DNA of 64,000 bases from Ulota crispa. Lineage: Eukaryota > Streptophyta > Bryopsida > Orthotrichales > Orthotrichaceae. Positions 8,956 to 19,787 of this stretch are shown piece by piece (position 1 is the first letter of the stretch; every line of letters begins with the position of its first letter). The position numbers and the translations under genes were made by a program. The notes beneath the pieces were generated by a model. It saw only the letters and a program-made list of their open reading frames with translations. It was not told where the DNA came from and searched no databases. The DNA is taken from contig OY987250.1 in NCBI GenBank assembly GCA_963920765.1, positions 868,001 to 932,000 on the forward strand. The letters run 5' to 3'.

Positions 8956-11941
8956 ATGCCGCAGCTCGAGGTGTTGACAGCGTTGGACAAGGCGAAGACG
9001 CAATGGTATCATTTCTCAGCCATTATCATCGCGGGTATGGACTTTTCTCTTACAACCTCTGTAATTATGTACGAAACACCATATTGGGTAAATAAATTGG
9101 GAAAAACAGAGGGACCATTTTGTACTCCACCTTCATCCCACATACAGTAAATGTAGGTATGGCTATGTCTCAAAGTTGTAATTATCAAAGTTCTTGGATG
9201 CAATCACTGAGACTTCATTATTGTACAAGAAAATGCATGCTTGGTTTTTTGTAATATGCTAAAATATACTTAATGATGGAGATAGTGAAAGGGTGCTACC
9301 AGTTTCTTCCGTTTCTGAAGCGTGTAGTTTTCCCTTCTTCATCATTCAGATAAGAGATTTTTTTTGTGATTTCCTCTCATTTTTGGTTTTTTAGGGATGG
9401 GGTTTTTCACCGATGCGTACGATTTGTTCTGCATCCCCGTGGTGTCGAAACTCCTCGGCCGAATCTACTACTCCGTCCCGGGGGCTTCCAAGCCGGGCAC
9501 CTTGCCTGCCAACGTGAACTCGGCAGTGAATGGAGTGGCCTTGTGCGGAACCTTGGCTGGTCAACTCTTCTTTGGCTGGCTTGGTGAGCTACTCACCAGC
9601 GATCTAGCATTTCGCAGAATTGCTACCAAAAAAATTATGCAGCTAAAAAACTTTTGTTGTAACTTCAGTGTTAGATTTGAAAATTTTAGCTCTTTAGCAG
9701 TGATTTTAGCCGCTTGAGCTCAAAGCAAAAATCATATTTGGGGTCACTGCTACTCACGCACCACTCTTACCTGCTTTAAATCTGTACTTATCCTAGAGTT
9801 CGGAGATTCACTGACGGAGTAATTGCACTTTTGAAACTAGCCATTTTTATGAAATTTTTCAGAGTGAGGTTTCAGAGATAATGGAATGGGTAATTATGAC
9901 ATGGATCCATGGCAGGTGATAAACTGGGCCGGAAGAAGGTGTATGGTATGACGCTCATGATGATGGTGTTTGCTGCCATAGCCTCGGGTCTTTCCTTTGG
10001 CCACACTCCAAAATCTGTGATGACTTCGCTGTGCTTTTTTCGGTTCTGGCTTGGGTTTGGCATTGGTGGAGATTATCCCTTATCAGCTACCATCATGTCG
10101 GAGTATGCCAATACCAGGTACCTACATTCATCACTGTTCTTATGTACTTGTGTGGCGGCACATAATCACAGAAGGAAGAGGCTTGGTTGTACTGGGACCT
10201 TCACATGTGCCAAAAGTTAACAACTTGTAATCTTGTATGTCCTATAACCCTACTATAATCATTACTCTGTGGTCCATAACTATCTGCCTAAGTAGTGTAT
10301 GAGGTAGAGGATACCGATAGCTATTCAGTACGTAAATTAACTGCTAAAGGCATTAGAAATTTAGGATTATGCAATAAATGTTGGAAGACAACAATTTGAA
10401 GCAAAGAGAGTTTGGCTCGCTCTCTCAAGTGGGTTTTGTTGAGTGAGCACGTTCCCATATACGAGTGATACAACGAAAATAGTATCTGATTCTGAATTGG
10501 TGCATGTTGAACATCGCAGGACGCGAGGTGCGTTCATTGCAGCAGTGTTTGCGATGCAAGGGACGGGGATCTTGTGTGCAGGCGCAGTGGGAACCATCGC
10601 TGCGGCCATTTACAACCATGTCGTACAAGCGCCACCGTTCAATGTCGATCCAGTTGCATCGGTGCCAGACTCCGCAGACTTTGTGTGGCGCGCCATCCTC
10701 ATGTTCGGTGCTGTGCCTGCTGCTGCGACTTACTACTACCGGATGAAAATGCCAGAAACGGCTCGCTTCACAGGTGAGCTATCTAGAGCTCACTGCTCCA
10801 AGTCTCCTTGCAAATGAACAAGCTTTTGCGGATTTTGCCATTGCTCGTCCATCATCTGAAATCAGCGATCTTTAAACTGGCTAAATTTCGAAGGATTGCT
10901 ACCAAAAAATTTGTGCAGCTAAAGAATATGTGAAGTTTGCAGTGTTAAATTTGACAATTTAAGTTTTTTAGCACTGTTTTTAGCCACTTGAGCCAACTAA
11001 AGTGAAAATCATATTTGGGATCACTGATTCTGAATGATTCGATGTATCCTCTCTGAATTGAATTGGCAGCGCTGGTGGCGGGGAACGAGAAGCAGGCAGC
11101 GCAAGACATGTCCACAGTCCTCAACGTGGACCTAGTCTCGGAGCAAAGAACGAGAGCGCCGAGAATCCAATACGGTCTCTTCTCACATGAGTTTGCACGT
11201 CGACACGGACGGCACCTGCTGGGCACAATGACGTGCTGGTTTCTACTCGACGTGGCGTTCTACAGTCAAAACCTCTTCCAGAAAGACGTGTACACGGCCG
11301 TGGGGTGGCTGCCTGCAGCGAAGACCATGTCCGCCGTGGAGGAGACGTTCAAGATTTCCAAGGCGCAGTCTCTGATCGCGCTTTGCTCGACGGTGCCGGG
11401 GTACTGGGTCACGGTGGCGCTCATCGACCGCATCGGACGGTTCAAGATCCAACTCCAGGGATTCTTCTTCATGACGGTCTTCATGTTGGGAGTGTCCATC
11501 CCGTACAACCACTGGCTGAAACATAACACCACCGGATTCCTGATCATGTACGCGCTCACCTTCTTCTTCGCCAACTTCGGTCCCAACAGCACCACGTTCA
11601 TCGTCCCCGCCGAGCTTTTCCCCGCTCGGTTCCGCTCCACTTGCCACGGCATCTCGGCCGCGTGTGGCAAAGCGGGAGCCATTGTGGGATCCTTTGGATT
11701 CTTGTACGCCGCCGAGAGCAGGAATCCGGCCAAAGATGATGCCGGGTACCACCCCGGAATCGGCCTTCGGAATGCGCTTTTTTTGCTTGCTGGCTCGAAT
11801 GCTCTCGGGTTTCTCTTCACATTCTTGGTGCCTGAAACGAACCAAATCTCCCTGGAGGATTTATCCGGAGAGAACGAGGACAATGCAAAGTATGAAGCTG
11901 AGCTGACTGCTGGTAATGGTGTTCCTAAACCACTTCCCTAG
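8956..11941 (+). CDS. PHT1: High-affinity inorganic phosphate transporter, PHT1 family
   Basis: H+/phosphate symporter of the plasma membrane (major facilitator superfamily, 12 membrane spans) that imports Pi. Coding exons: 8956-9034, 9395-9583, 9916-10117, 10520-10773, 11070-11941, all with GT-AG junctions and matching phases, giving 531 residues, the usual PHT1 length. The start has the family's opening ([11 protein letters not shown]). Visible motifs are DAYDLF after the first span, the MFS loop DKLGRKK (residues ~91-97), the PHT1 signature [15 protein letters not shown] (~140-154), [14 protein letters not shown], the large central loop, and [15 protein letters not shown] in the C-terminal half. 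The tail ends in a soluble ~30-residue segment after [16 protein letters not shown]. The five-exon structure is more broken up than usual in flowering plants. A P1BS-type motif upstream suggests induction by phosphate shortage. No damage is seen, so it is likely functional. The gene symbol is at family level only. Confidence 0.97.
9090..9140 (+). repeat. Repeat fragment in PHT1 intron 1
   Basis: This segment (AAATTGGGAAAAACAGAGGG...CATTTTGTACTCCACCTT) is nearly identical, reverse complemented, to the right arm of the foldback in SBPase intron 2 (about 15240-15290). One end of the same mobile element therefore sits in introns of both host genes. Confidence 0.75.
9610..9749 (+). repeat. Intron repeat, copy in PHT1 intron 2
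   Basis: About 140 bp running from TTTCGCAGAATTGCTACC to CATATTTGGGGTCACTG. The same text, with roughly 80 per cent identity by eye, recurs in intron 4 of the same gene (10885-11026), same orientation. It is either one short transposon inserted twice or an intron segment copied within the gene. Confidence 0.8.
10885..11026 (+). repeat. Intron repeat, copy in PHT1 intron 4
   Basis: Second copy of the repeat seen in intron 2 (9610-9749), sharing GCTACCAAAAAA, GCAGCTAAA, TTAGCAxTG and AATCATATTTGGG in the same order. It ends about 40 bp before the splice acceptor of exon 5. Confidence 0.8.
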
Positions 11942-12430
11942 GCAGCAGCAGCCGATTCCCCTCCAGTAGGTACATGATTTTATGCCATGTACCTTTCTCA
12001 AACCAATCTCTCATGTCTGCACGGGACGCTCCGCACATCACTGGACGTGTGGTCCTTTCTATTGTCGGGCTCCTGCTGGCTCCTTGGAATTGTTTGCTTG
12101 ATTTGGAATATTTCCATGGACACTGTGTTAGTTGAGCAGCAGCTGTTGTAAATTAGTGTCATAGTCAGTTCGGAGTGCATGACTCTGCTGAGCTTCGAAG
12201 TCCAAGAAATTGTTGCTACATGGTTAGACTTTTGGGAGAGTTGGTCGGGTGTCTTCTTCTTAGATCAACCACCTCCGAACGATGCAAACCTTAATGTTTG
12301 GTGTCGACCTGAAATCGATTTGACAAAGTAACAGTAGTTTAAAACTAGTCGGCTTGCGATTTGATTCTAGTCCTTGATGTAACAGCACTGTCTGATTTTT
12401 TTGTTTTTGTTTTGGGGTGCTGAAATAAAA
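11942..12430 (+). terminator. PHT1 3' UTR and candidate poly(A) signal
   Basis: The region after the stop codon has moderate GC and no coding potential. AATAAA at 12424-12429, followed by a GT-rich stretch, is the best polyadenylation signal. It gives a 3' UTR of about 500 bases. Confidence 0.4.
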
Positions 12431-13924
12431 CTGCCGAGTTGGTCAAAACGGTACTGTGATGCGTATTTGTGCACGAAAGCTATAGTGAGTGCTGAGTACT
12501 AGCATGTGCTGGAAGAGTGACTGTTCTATGGAGCGGATCACCTCACGGTCCCACCGAGTTGGTACTGCCGTGGTGTCTTCATACGTTACCACGGTTGATA
12601 CGTACTTCATGACAGTGACGAAGATATTCTTGCTGGCCTTGTTGCTGCTGCCCTGCAACCGACATCAGACGTGCCGTCCATCAAGCATTGGGAATCAGTG
12701 GGAGTGTGGGGCACAGATTTGTCGGTAAGCCGCAAACTCAGCAATGAGGTTTCGACGATTTCAAAACTATGAAACTTGGATACTTGGAGTTAGGAAAATG
12801 GACGGGCATGAAGTTAGATAAGAAGAGCTCAAATTTCAAACGATTAATATCAAGTTTGGTGTTAGTTTCACGTTGGCATGGCAGTTCCTGATTGAATATC
12901 GAATTGCTGAGATTCCAAGGATTGTCACTTCACCCCGGATATCACGGTTATGTTTAGGTTCCTTTTACATAACATCAAGAGCTGCTTTAGTGTACAAATG
13001 TACAAGTCAAGGCCATCAAAACTTGGGGCCATTTGAACATAAAGTTTCACGCTAAATGGCTTGGATAACTGCCTAAAGCAATTGCTGTAAATGTAAAAAG
13101 AATCATAACAATTATAACAAAAAAAAAGAAGATATCAATTCGCTTGTGTTTAAAGATTTTGAGGTCAGAAAGCAGGGACCATTGGTACTATTTTTCAAAA
13201 CTCCATAAAAAAAAGATGAAAAAAAGCAGGATACCAGTAAAGTAGTGAAGAATTTTATTTTATCCTCCAGTGTTTACTATGTAGAACTGTCGTCTTCAAT
13301 CTTATAATTGTACTTTAATGAGATTTGTCAATAGCCCTGATACCACAACAAACCGATTTTTCGTACTAGGGACATGTCATATCTTATCTTTCAAATACCA
13401 AGATATGTTCTGAAAGTCTGACCTTGGCTCGCAGTGCAAAGCAGCCCAAACTCGACATAAATCCGAAATCTGCTGACTTTGTAATCTAATGGGGTCTTCT
13501 CTGAAGCGTGCAACAGAATTAAGACTGATTAAGAACTACGGTGAAACCGAGATTATGGGAGAAACATACTATATACATACAGAATGCCTAAGGTGTTTTC
13601 TTCAGCTCTTAGTAGTGCCACTTCCTCAACTCTCAAGAAGCAAGTGTGTCATCTATAACGATGAAGTTAAAACAAAAGAGGCTCTAGTTTTGAACATTGC
13701 GCAAATTGAATGCAAAGGATTTGAACTTGCTTATCGACTAATTTTTTTGTTTTCCAGTACCACGGGGTACAAGTACAAGGCAAATACACTACCGTGTGTT
13801 CGATACACGGCAGTGCACGATGGAAAAAACCTGCGACACTCCTAGAAATTGAATAACCTTTACAAGATAGGACAAAACCACCTCATATGTAGGCTTCCTT
13901 CAAAAAGCAGAAGCTTGCTCGCTT
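12431..13924. other. Spacer between convergent genes
   Basis: PHT1 (+) and SBPase (-) converge here, so this stretch holds both 3' UTRs. An AATAAA on the - strand near 13256-13261 may end the SBPase transcript. The open frame at 13489-13845 (118 codons, +) matches nothing known and overlaps the SBPase 3' region; it is not called. Confidence 0.45.
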
Positions 13925-16900
13925 CTAAGCCAAAGCTGCAAGCTCGGCCTTAAGCCTAGATTTTCCGAACAAAGTCTCCTCAAACCGAATGATCTCGTTC
14001 TTGGATCCGTAAGCTACCTCTGTTCTGTCGTCGGTGTTAACCACCTGCCTGTCCAGCGCGGATTGCTTGCCATCGCTGCTGTAGCCTCCGGCATTCTCCA
14101 TCAACAAGGCCAAGGGCGCCACCTCAAACAACAACCTCAGCTTCGCCTTGGTGGACGGGGAGATCACGTTGGTAAAAATACCCCTCTCCTTCACGATGAT
14201 CTGCTCCACAACCAAGACACACGTCGTTAACCCCTCAAAGACCAAACATTTCATGGTTTCCGACTGACCAAATTGATTGTTCACGCTGTAAAACAACCAA
14301 AGACTACCAGCCTTTGTCAAGAACATTGCGTGTTTAGGTCAAGAAGTGAAAAAAATAAGACAAGAGACAATCCTCCTATAACATAATCACAACTGTCAAA
14401 TGCCATGAGAGCCAAGTTGAGCTTCTTGCCTTTTTGACAGTTAAAGTTTAGATATGATACCGCGTTAATTCCTATTGTTCTTACGGAATTCATGTAACGT
14501 GTTTGAAATCTAATGACAAGAATTGAATTCGCTCTTGGTTTCAGAAAGTGAAACGGACATGAAAAGAGCATGATAATGGAGATTTCTGTGATGTGGGAAA
14601 GGCTACCTGGTTGACATCAGGAACCATGCCTCCAGTGTACCGCAAGGTGTACTTCTCGCTGACGTAGTAGTTGATTAGCTTCTCGTACTCGGGGTTATCA
14701 AAGGTGGCCCTCAAGTTTCCAGGGGAGAAGAGCTTTCCTTCCTTGATTTCAGTGGTTTCTTTCACGTGCAACCACTTACCTGCATTGAACAAAATACTTG
14801 TTTTTAATAACACCTTCAAGACGGGTTACAAGAATTGATCTACAGCTACGACCAAGAATATAACGAGTACTAATATATAGGTGAAGCTCTCTCCCCAGAG
14901 CAACAATTACATAGCAATTAGGGCAAACAGTGCTAAATTGCAATGTACTAACTAAGGACCACTTTAAAATTGCAAAAAGCCCTACCAACAATACCGAGTT
15001 TGAACAAACGAAACTTGTACTGGAATAAAAAGCTTTGATAAGCACTCATAACGCGTTATTCGTTAAATTGGGAAAATAATTACATTTTGGGACTTTTGAA
15101 GGTTTCAGGTGGTCTGAAACCGAGCTCACAGCGTTTTTTTGGTACACGTGCCTCACCTGAGAGGAAGAATTTGCGAGGGAAAAAACCTTAGTGGCTCAGA
15201 CTAAATTTGATACCTTTGAATCTAGTTTAAGGTGACATTTTGGGTTCAAGGTGGAGTACAAAATGGTACCTCTGTTTTTCCCAATTTAACGAATAACGCG
15301 TTTCATTTGCATTTACGACTATCTTTTGACGCATTAAAGGTAACAACAAATCACCTCAAAGAGGTAGCTTGAATACTTTGAATATTTGAGCATGTAGCAT
15401 ATGTGCCATGTAAGCACTACCACTTCAAGTTCGTTCTCATAAATAGAACGAAGTTGACATTGAATAAAACGACATGAGTCGAAGTAAAAAATGAGTGTCA
15501 GCACCAATTAAGACGCAGTCTGTTTTTTTTGGTTTACTTCTTTCAATGTCAAGCTCAACTTCTGCATTAGGAAGTGAACCCCTAAAGGATGTTGATGTGT
15601 TGTAGACGCTCTCCTGTGTTGTATACGGATGGGGTATTTGGGTAGCACATGAATTCCATTAGAGCTGTAAATTTTAAGCCAAGTCAAAAAAATACTATCG
15701 GGCAAAGCCATTTCTTCAAGTACTAAAAAGTCCTCGTATGAATACAGCCAGCACTTTTGGTAGGCAACATCCTTGAGGGGTTAAGAAAGCGTACCGTCGT
15801 CCATGAGGAGGAACTCGTGAGTGCCGGGGACGCCAGTGAGGGCGATGACATACGTGGTGCGAGGACCATAGATACCCATGGCAGCTGCAGACTGGTCACG
15901 GCCAGTGACACCAGTGAGCTTTTCACCGGGCCAGACACCGAAGATGGTGCCCACGGTGAAGTTGGTATCCACAATGCTGGATCCGTCCAAGGGGTCGAAG
16001 GCCACGCAGAACCCTTCGCCTTCCATGTCCTGCAGGACGGGATTCTCCTCCGAGCACGCGTACTTGCACACATGCGAGTACTTGAGAGCCTCGAAGAGGA
16101 GCTTGTCAGCGAGGACGTCGACGGCGAGCTGCTCGTCGCCGAACGTGTTGACGCAGGACGTGGCAGTGCAGGACGCTGTGCGCACCTTGAAGGCGATGGT
16201 GCGCAGGGCCTCTCCCATGCACACCAACAGCCTCGCCAAGCTCTTGTCGTTCGTGGACTTGCTCAAAAACTCCTCCAAGGAATCACCGATCTCCGCCCGT
16301 GTCACGGCCTTCCTGACGCTGCTGGAGGACGCTCTTTGCGATGCCACGGCGTTGAAAGAGGAGCTGGGCACGTGGGTGCCATACAGAGCGCTTCCCTTTC
16401 CTCCCTGCACAACATTCTCAACACGATCTACCAAAATGAGCTCCCTGCTTTCTCCATCCACAAACCCATTCAAACCCAAAAAAAAACCAAAAATTCTAAT
16501 CCACCAGTTAAACATCCGCCAGTAACACATCCCTTGCCCTTCATTACCCTTCTGCCCCTTCGATCTCAACTACTCTATAAACAATAACTCATTCAAATCC
16601 CACACATTCAAACTTAGCTCAAGAAATTCAACATCCAAGAGGAAAACAACACGTAATAGCTTCATATCCACCTCAGAGCAAAAGAACTCTGTAATTATAC
16701 TTTTCGCAATGCTAGCATTCATTTTTCTTTTCAAAATGTCACTAAAATGCCACGAGGGTATGGGTATTCTTTCAAAATAGCAACGCCCAGTTTAGTTATG
16801 GCCCCCAATAAAAAAAATTAAACATTACATTCCCTTGAATCCAGTGAAAAGGAGGTTTTCCAAATCGGCACAGTAGCTTATCCCTAATTAACTGTAGGTA

Positions 16901-17247
16901 AGAATGTTTCACAATTGCAGAGTACTTGAACGATACACCAAAGGAATAGGATATAGATTTCCTGTTATACAATCGTAATTGGCGTGAACTAATAACGAAT
17001 GTAGCATGTTAAGATTTGCTAACGGGCACGAGGATATTAAACCAAATTGAGGAAATTTGAGCTAAAGTCGCAATGTGGGTTCCGATTGAGAGGAATGCGC
17101 ACTTACAAGAGACGACGCGGCGGCGACGGAGCGCAGGGGAGCAGCAGCAGCAGCGGTAGTCTGGACGCCAGCGACGGAGGAGCTGAGGGAGGACAACTTG
17201 GCGAAGGTGGCAGCGCTCCCAGCAGCAGCCATGATGGTGGACGCCAT
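13925..17247 (-). CDS. SBPase: Sedoheptulose-1,7-bisphosphatase, chloroplast precursor
   Basis: Hydrolyses sedoheptulose 1,7-bisphosphate to sedoheptulose 7-phosphate in the regeneration phase of the Calvin cycle. It acts in the plastid stroma and needs Mg2+. Coding exons in transcript order: 17247-17107, 16404-15795, 14779-14607, 14200-13925; GT-AG junctions with matching phases give 399 residues (the family is about 390). Exon 1 and the start of exon 2 form a Ser/Ala-rich transit peptide, with the mature part starting near [10 protein letters not shown] (~residue 84). Visible landmarks: the redox pair Cys-TATS-Cys (~126 and ~131) by which thioredoxin activates SBPase in light; ACSEEN; metal and substrate motif [46 protein letters not shown]. 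These sites separate it from the related fructose-1,6-bisphosphatase, whose regulatory cysteines lie in an inserted loop. No defects are seen. Confidence 0.97.
15050..15302. mobile_element. Foldback MITE in SBPase intron 2
   Basis: A 27-bp perfect inverted repeat (AACGCGTTATTCGTTAAATT followed by GGGAAAA) at 15050-15076 is mirrored at 15276-15302. Inside the termini the arms continue to pair imperfectly. About 250 bp, non-coding, in the 1-kb intron between exons 2 and 3. Its right arm matches a piece of PHT1 intron 1. Confidence 0.85.
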
Positions 17248-17704
17248 TGCTGAGGAGGGATGGATCAGTCAGCTGGGCTGCAAATTCTCAAAGGGATTGC
17301 TGCGGGACAGCTGCACTGCAAAGGCTGGTCGGGCACTCGGGTGGGGGAGGAATGCGGATGAGTCACCGGGGACGGGAGGTAAGCTTAGCTGAGATGGGTT
17401 GCGGGCGAGAATGGTGACAGCCACACATTTTGCTCTTTTGGGCCAAGCCCAGCAGCAGCAGCAGCATCCCAGCGGAGCGCCAACAGAGGAGACTACGGTG
17501 GATAAGCTTTTGTTCGCTGTATGGCATAGGGCCTCGTGTTCGCTTGGCCGTAGGATTGAATAGGGTATTGGATGGGTACGATTGCATTGAGAACGAGGGG
17601 CGGGGAACGACTGGGAGCTGCTGGAGTGAGGGACCGGGGTCCAAACGTAACTTCAACAGAAGGGCCCTCTTGCTCGACTGGGAAATGTGGAGCTGGGCTT
17701 TGTA
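17248..17704 (-). promoter_or_regulatory. SBPase upstream region
   Basis: GC-richer DNA directly upstream of the SBPase start codon. A GATAAG (I-box-like, known in light-regulated plant promoters) lies near 17498-17503. No clear TATA box at the expected spacing. The open frames here do not look like proteins. Confidence 0.3.
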
Positions 17705-18026
17705 AGGTAAGAGGCTCATAAACCGTCCATCTAAGGGCTGAAACTGGATTTTGGGGAGGTGAAATTTTTTGATTAAAAAATTCAGTAAATTTCCCTTGAA
17801 AGATCAGAGGAATTGACATCTAACCCAAGCTGTTTCATATTTTTTGGAATTTTGTGGACATAGTTATGAAATTTTGAAGTTAAAGTGCATAGGACTCTAA
17901 AACTGTTCACCTCCTCAAATGCATTCCACTTGTACATTTCTGAAGCTTATTAAAAACAACACGTAAAAAGAACATACATTTGAGAAAGTGGATGGTTTCA
18001 ATGCTCGGACAGCTTTAGAGCCTCCT
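17705..18026. mobile_element. Non-autonomous repeat, family B copy 1
   Basis: About 320 bp with short inverted ends (GTAAGAGGCTC at the left, GAGCCTCCTAC at the right). The interior (from CATCTAAGGGCTGAA, through CCCTTGAAAGA, CAAGCTGTTTCAT and ATTTGAGAAAGTGGATGG) recurs as family B copy 2. Confidence 0.65.
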
Positions 18027-18112
18027 ACATTATAACTTATTGGGACTGATCAAATGTAACTTAATTGTGGGCCTGGGTGGAAGAGTTCAGATATTTCACC
18101 TGGTGAAACACA

Positions 18113-18762
18113 TTAAAGTAGGAGGCTCATGAATAGGGGCTTCAAACATAAAATCTGGTCTACAAGTTTCTCACCTCACGGGATCCCAACTCACTAATGA
18201 ATTATTTTTGTTCACTTGCATGCTCAAAGTCTAACACATTTGTGAATTTGCAATTAGGGTTTTGTGCACAAGTAGAGGATATGAGGGTGTGAGACGCCCA
18301 TGAGGATGAGCCACACGAAAGTCAGTTTTTGAAGTTCACTTCTAATGTGAATCACGTTAGGAGTGACTTCCAAAGGTGACTCACCTCGATGTTCACTAGT
18401 GAATTCATTGAGGTGAATTGCAACGTGAGTCACTTAAAAAAATTGATGTTTGAGCCCCCTACTGGATCATCTAAGGGCTGAATTTTGAGGAGGTGAAACT
18501 TCTTGAAATATTTTTTAGTAAATTTTCCTTGAAAGACAAAAGGGATTGGCATTTAACCCAAGTTGTTTCATCTTTTTTGGAACTTTTTGGAATTAGTTAT
18601 GAAATTTTGAATTTGAAATGGCATAGGCTCTAAAATGGATCATCTCCTCGAATGGACATTGTGTGTACATTGTTGAAGCCTATGAAAAACAACATATACA
18701 ATTGTAGTACATTTGAGAAGGTGATCCATTATAGAGCCAAAGCCAAATTAGAGCCTCCTACC
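18113..18762. mobile_element. Non-autonomous repeat, family B copy 2
   Basis: Begins GTAGGAGGCTC and ends GAGCCTCCTAC. Its right half (18468-18760) is a clear homologue of copy 1 in the same orientation. The left half (about 18130-18465) is extra sequence absent from copy 1. The two copies are separated by under 100 bp. Target duplication not resolved. Confidence 0.6.
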
Positions 18763-18767
18763 TTATA

Positions 18768-19489
18768 TTAAATCTTGCGTTTAGGTTGCCCCAAGCCACA
18801 CTATGTTCTTGACATTTTACATTATATATAAATAGGGAATTACTAAAGTTGCACCCAAAATTGTTAAAGCCAAAAGCCAAGGTGTGCTTTGAGCATGAAA
18901 TATGAGAATTTAATGCTGATTTTTTTTGCTTTGGATTAAAATATTTGGTTCACCTTTATCATTCTAAGGCTATATTCAAAAAAATTGGAGGAACTTAAAT
19001 TTGAAATTGAAAATATAGAACTTTTGAAGTACTTAAAGCAAAAACACATCAAGAAAATAGTAACTGTGTAATAAAAGTTCAGCAAAAATTGTGTTTGTTC
19101 TTCTTTCTTTCAAAGATGTGGTAATGCCGTGATTGAATGAATGATGGATCACTTAAATATAAATAAACAACATTAAACTCTCAAATTGCATGCTCACAAG
19201 GATGTGGCTTTAGCAACATTGGGTGTGGTTTTAGCAATTCTCTATAAATATTTACTGATTTTACAACAAATTTCATCAACATTTACCACAATGAATAATT
19301 TTGAAAGGGCTTGGCAACAACAACAAAAATGTTGAAAAGAATCTAGCGGCATCCAAGTTGTAAATCATGTGAAATCCTAGTGTTTGGAGAGTTACATGCG
19401 CCTTCAACTAGCAAAGCAATGATTCAGGAGGTAACTTTCCGGGGTAAGGCAACCTACTTGTTGAAGCTACCAAAATGCACAATTTTGTG
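18768..19489. mobile_element. MITE, family A copy 2, split by a nested insertion
   Basis: The left part (TCTTGCGTTTAGGTTGCC, GTTCTTGACATTTTAC) and the right part (CCAAGTTGTAAATCATGTGAA, GGTAAGGCAACCTA) match family A copies 1, 3 and 4. Between them sits a separate element at 18835-19242. The right end abuts copy 3 and appears to share its TA. Confidence 0.75.
18835..19242. mobile_element. hAT-type MITE nested in another MITE
   Basis: 408 bp with imperfect inverted termini of about 35 bp: left GGGAATTACTAAAGTTGCAC, right (reverse complement) GAGAATTGCTAAAACCACAC. Flanked by an exact 8-bp duplication, TATAAATA, at 18827-18834 and 19243-19250. An 8-bp target duplication is the mark of the hAT superfamily, whose transposase relics lie elsewhere in this window. 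Non-coding. Confidence 0.85.
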
Positions 19490-19491
19490 TA

Positions 19492-19785
19492 CACTAAACA
19501 TTGCATTTAGGTTGCCCCCACACTAATTTCTTGACATTTTACAATGCATAACTACTTATTGACTACATTGGTTTTCACAAAAAAATAAAATAAAATAAAT
19601 GGTTTGGTGACAAAAACAAAATTGCTAGGAAACAAACTAGTGAAGTCCAAGTTATAAACCATATGAAACTCTATATCTAGAGAGTTGCATGCATTTCCAA
19701 ATGGCCAAGCAATGAGTCATAAGGTAATTTACTAGAGTTGTAAGGCAACCTAATTGTTAAGGCAAACTAAGTGCAATATTTAGTG
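19492..19785. mobile_element. MITE, family A copy 3
   Basis: Starts CACTAAACATTGCATTTAGG and ends with the inverted form AAGTGCAATATTTAGTG. TA at 19490-19491 and 19786-19787. Nearly the same length (294 bp) as copies 1 and 4. Confidence 0.85.
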
Positions 19786-19787
19786 TA

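Noticed and set aside
11243-11883. Long - strand open frames (200 and 205 codons) over PHT1 exon 5
   Set aside because: Antisense shadows of a GC-rich conserved exon; the + strand encodes an unmistakable phosphate transporter.
15757-16587. Long + strand open frames (276 and 215 codons) over SBPase exon 2
   Set aside because: Antisense shadows; the - strand encodes SBPase with correct splice sites.
13925-17247. Annotation as chloroplast fructose-1,6-bisphosphatase
   Set aside because: The CTATSC redox pair near the mature N-terminus, [11 protein letters not shown] and GGMVPDVNQ are SBPase features, and the FBPase regulatory loop is absent.
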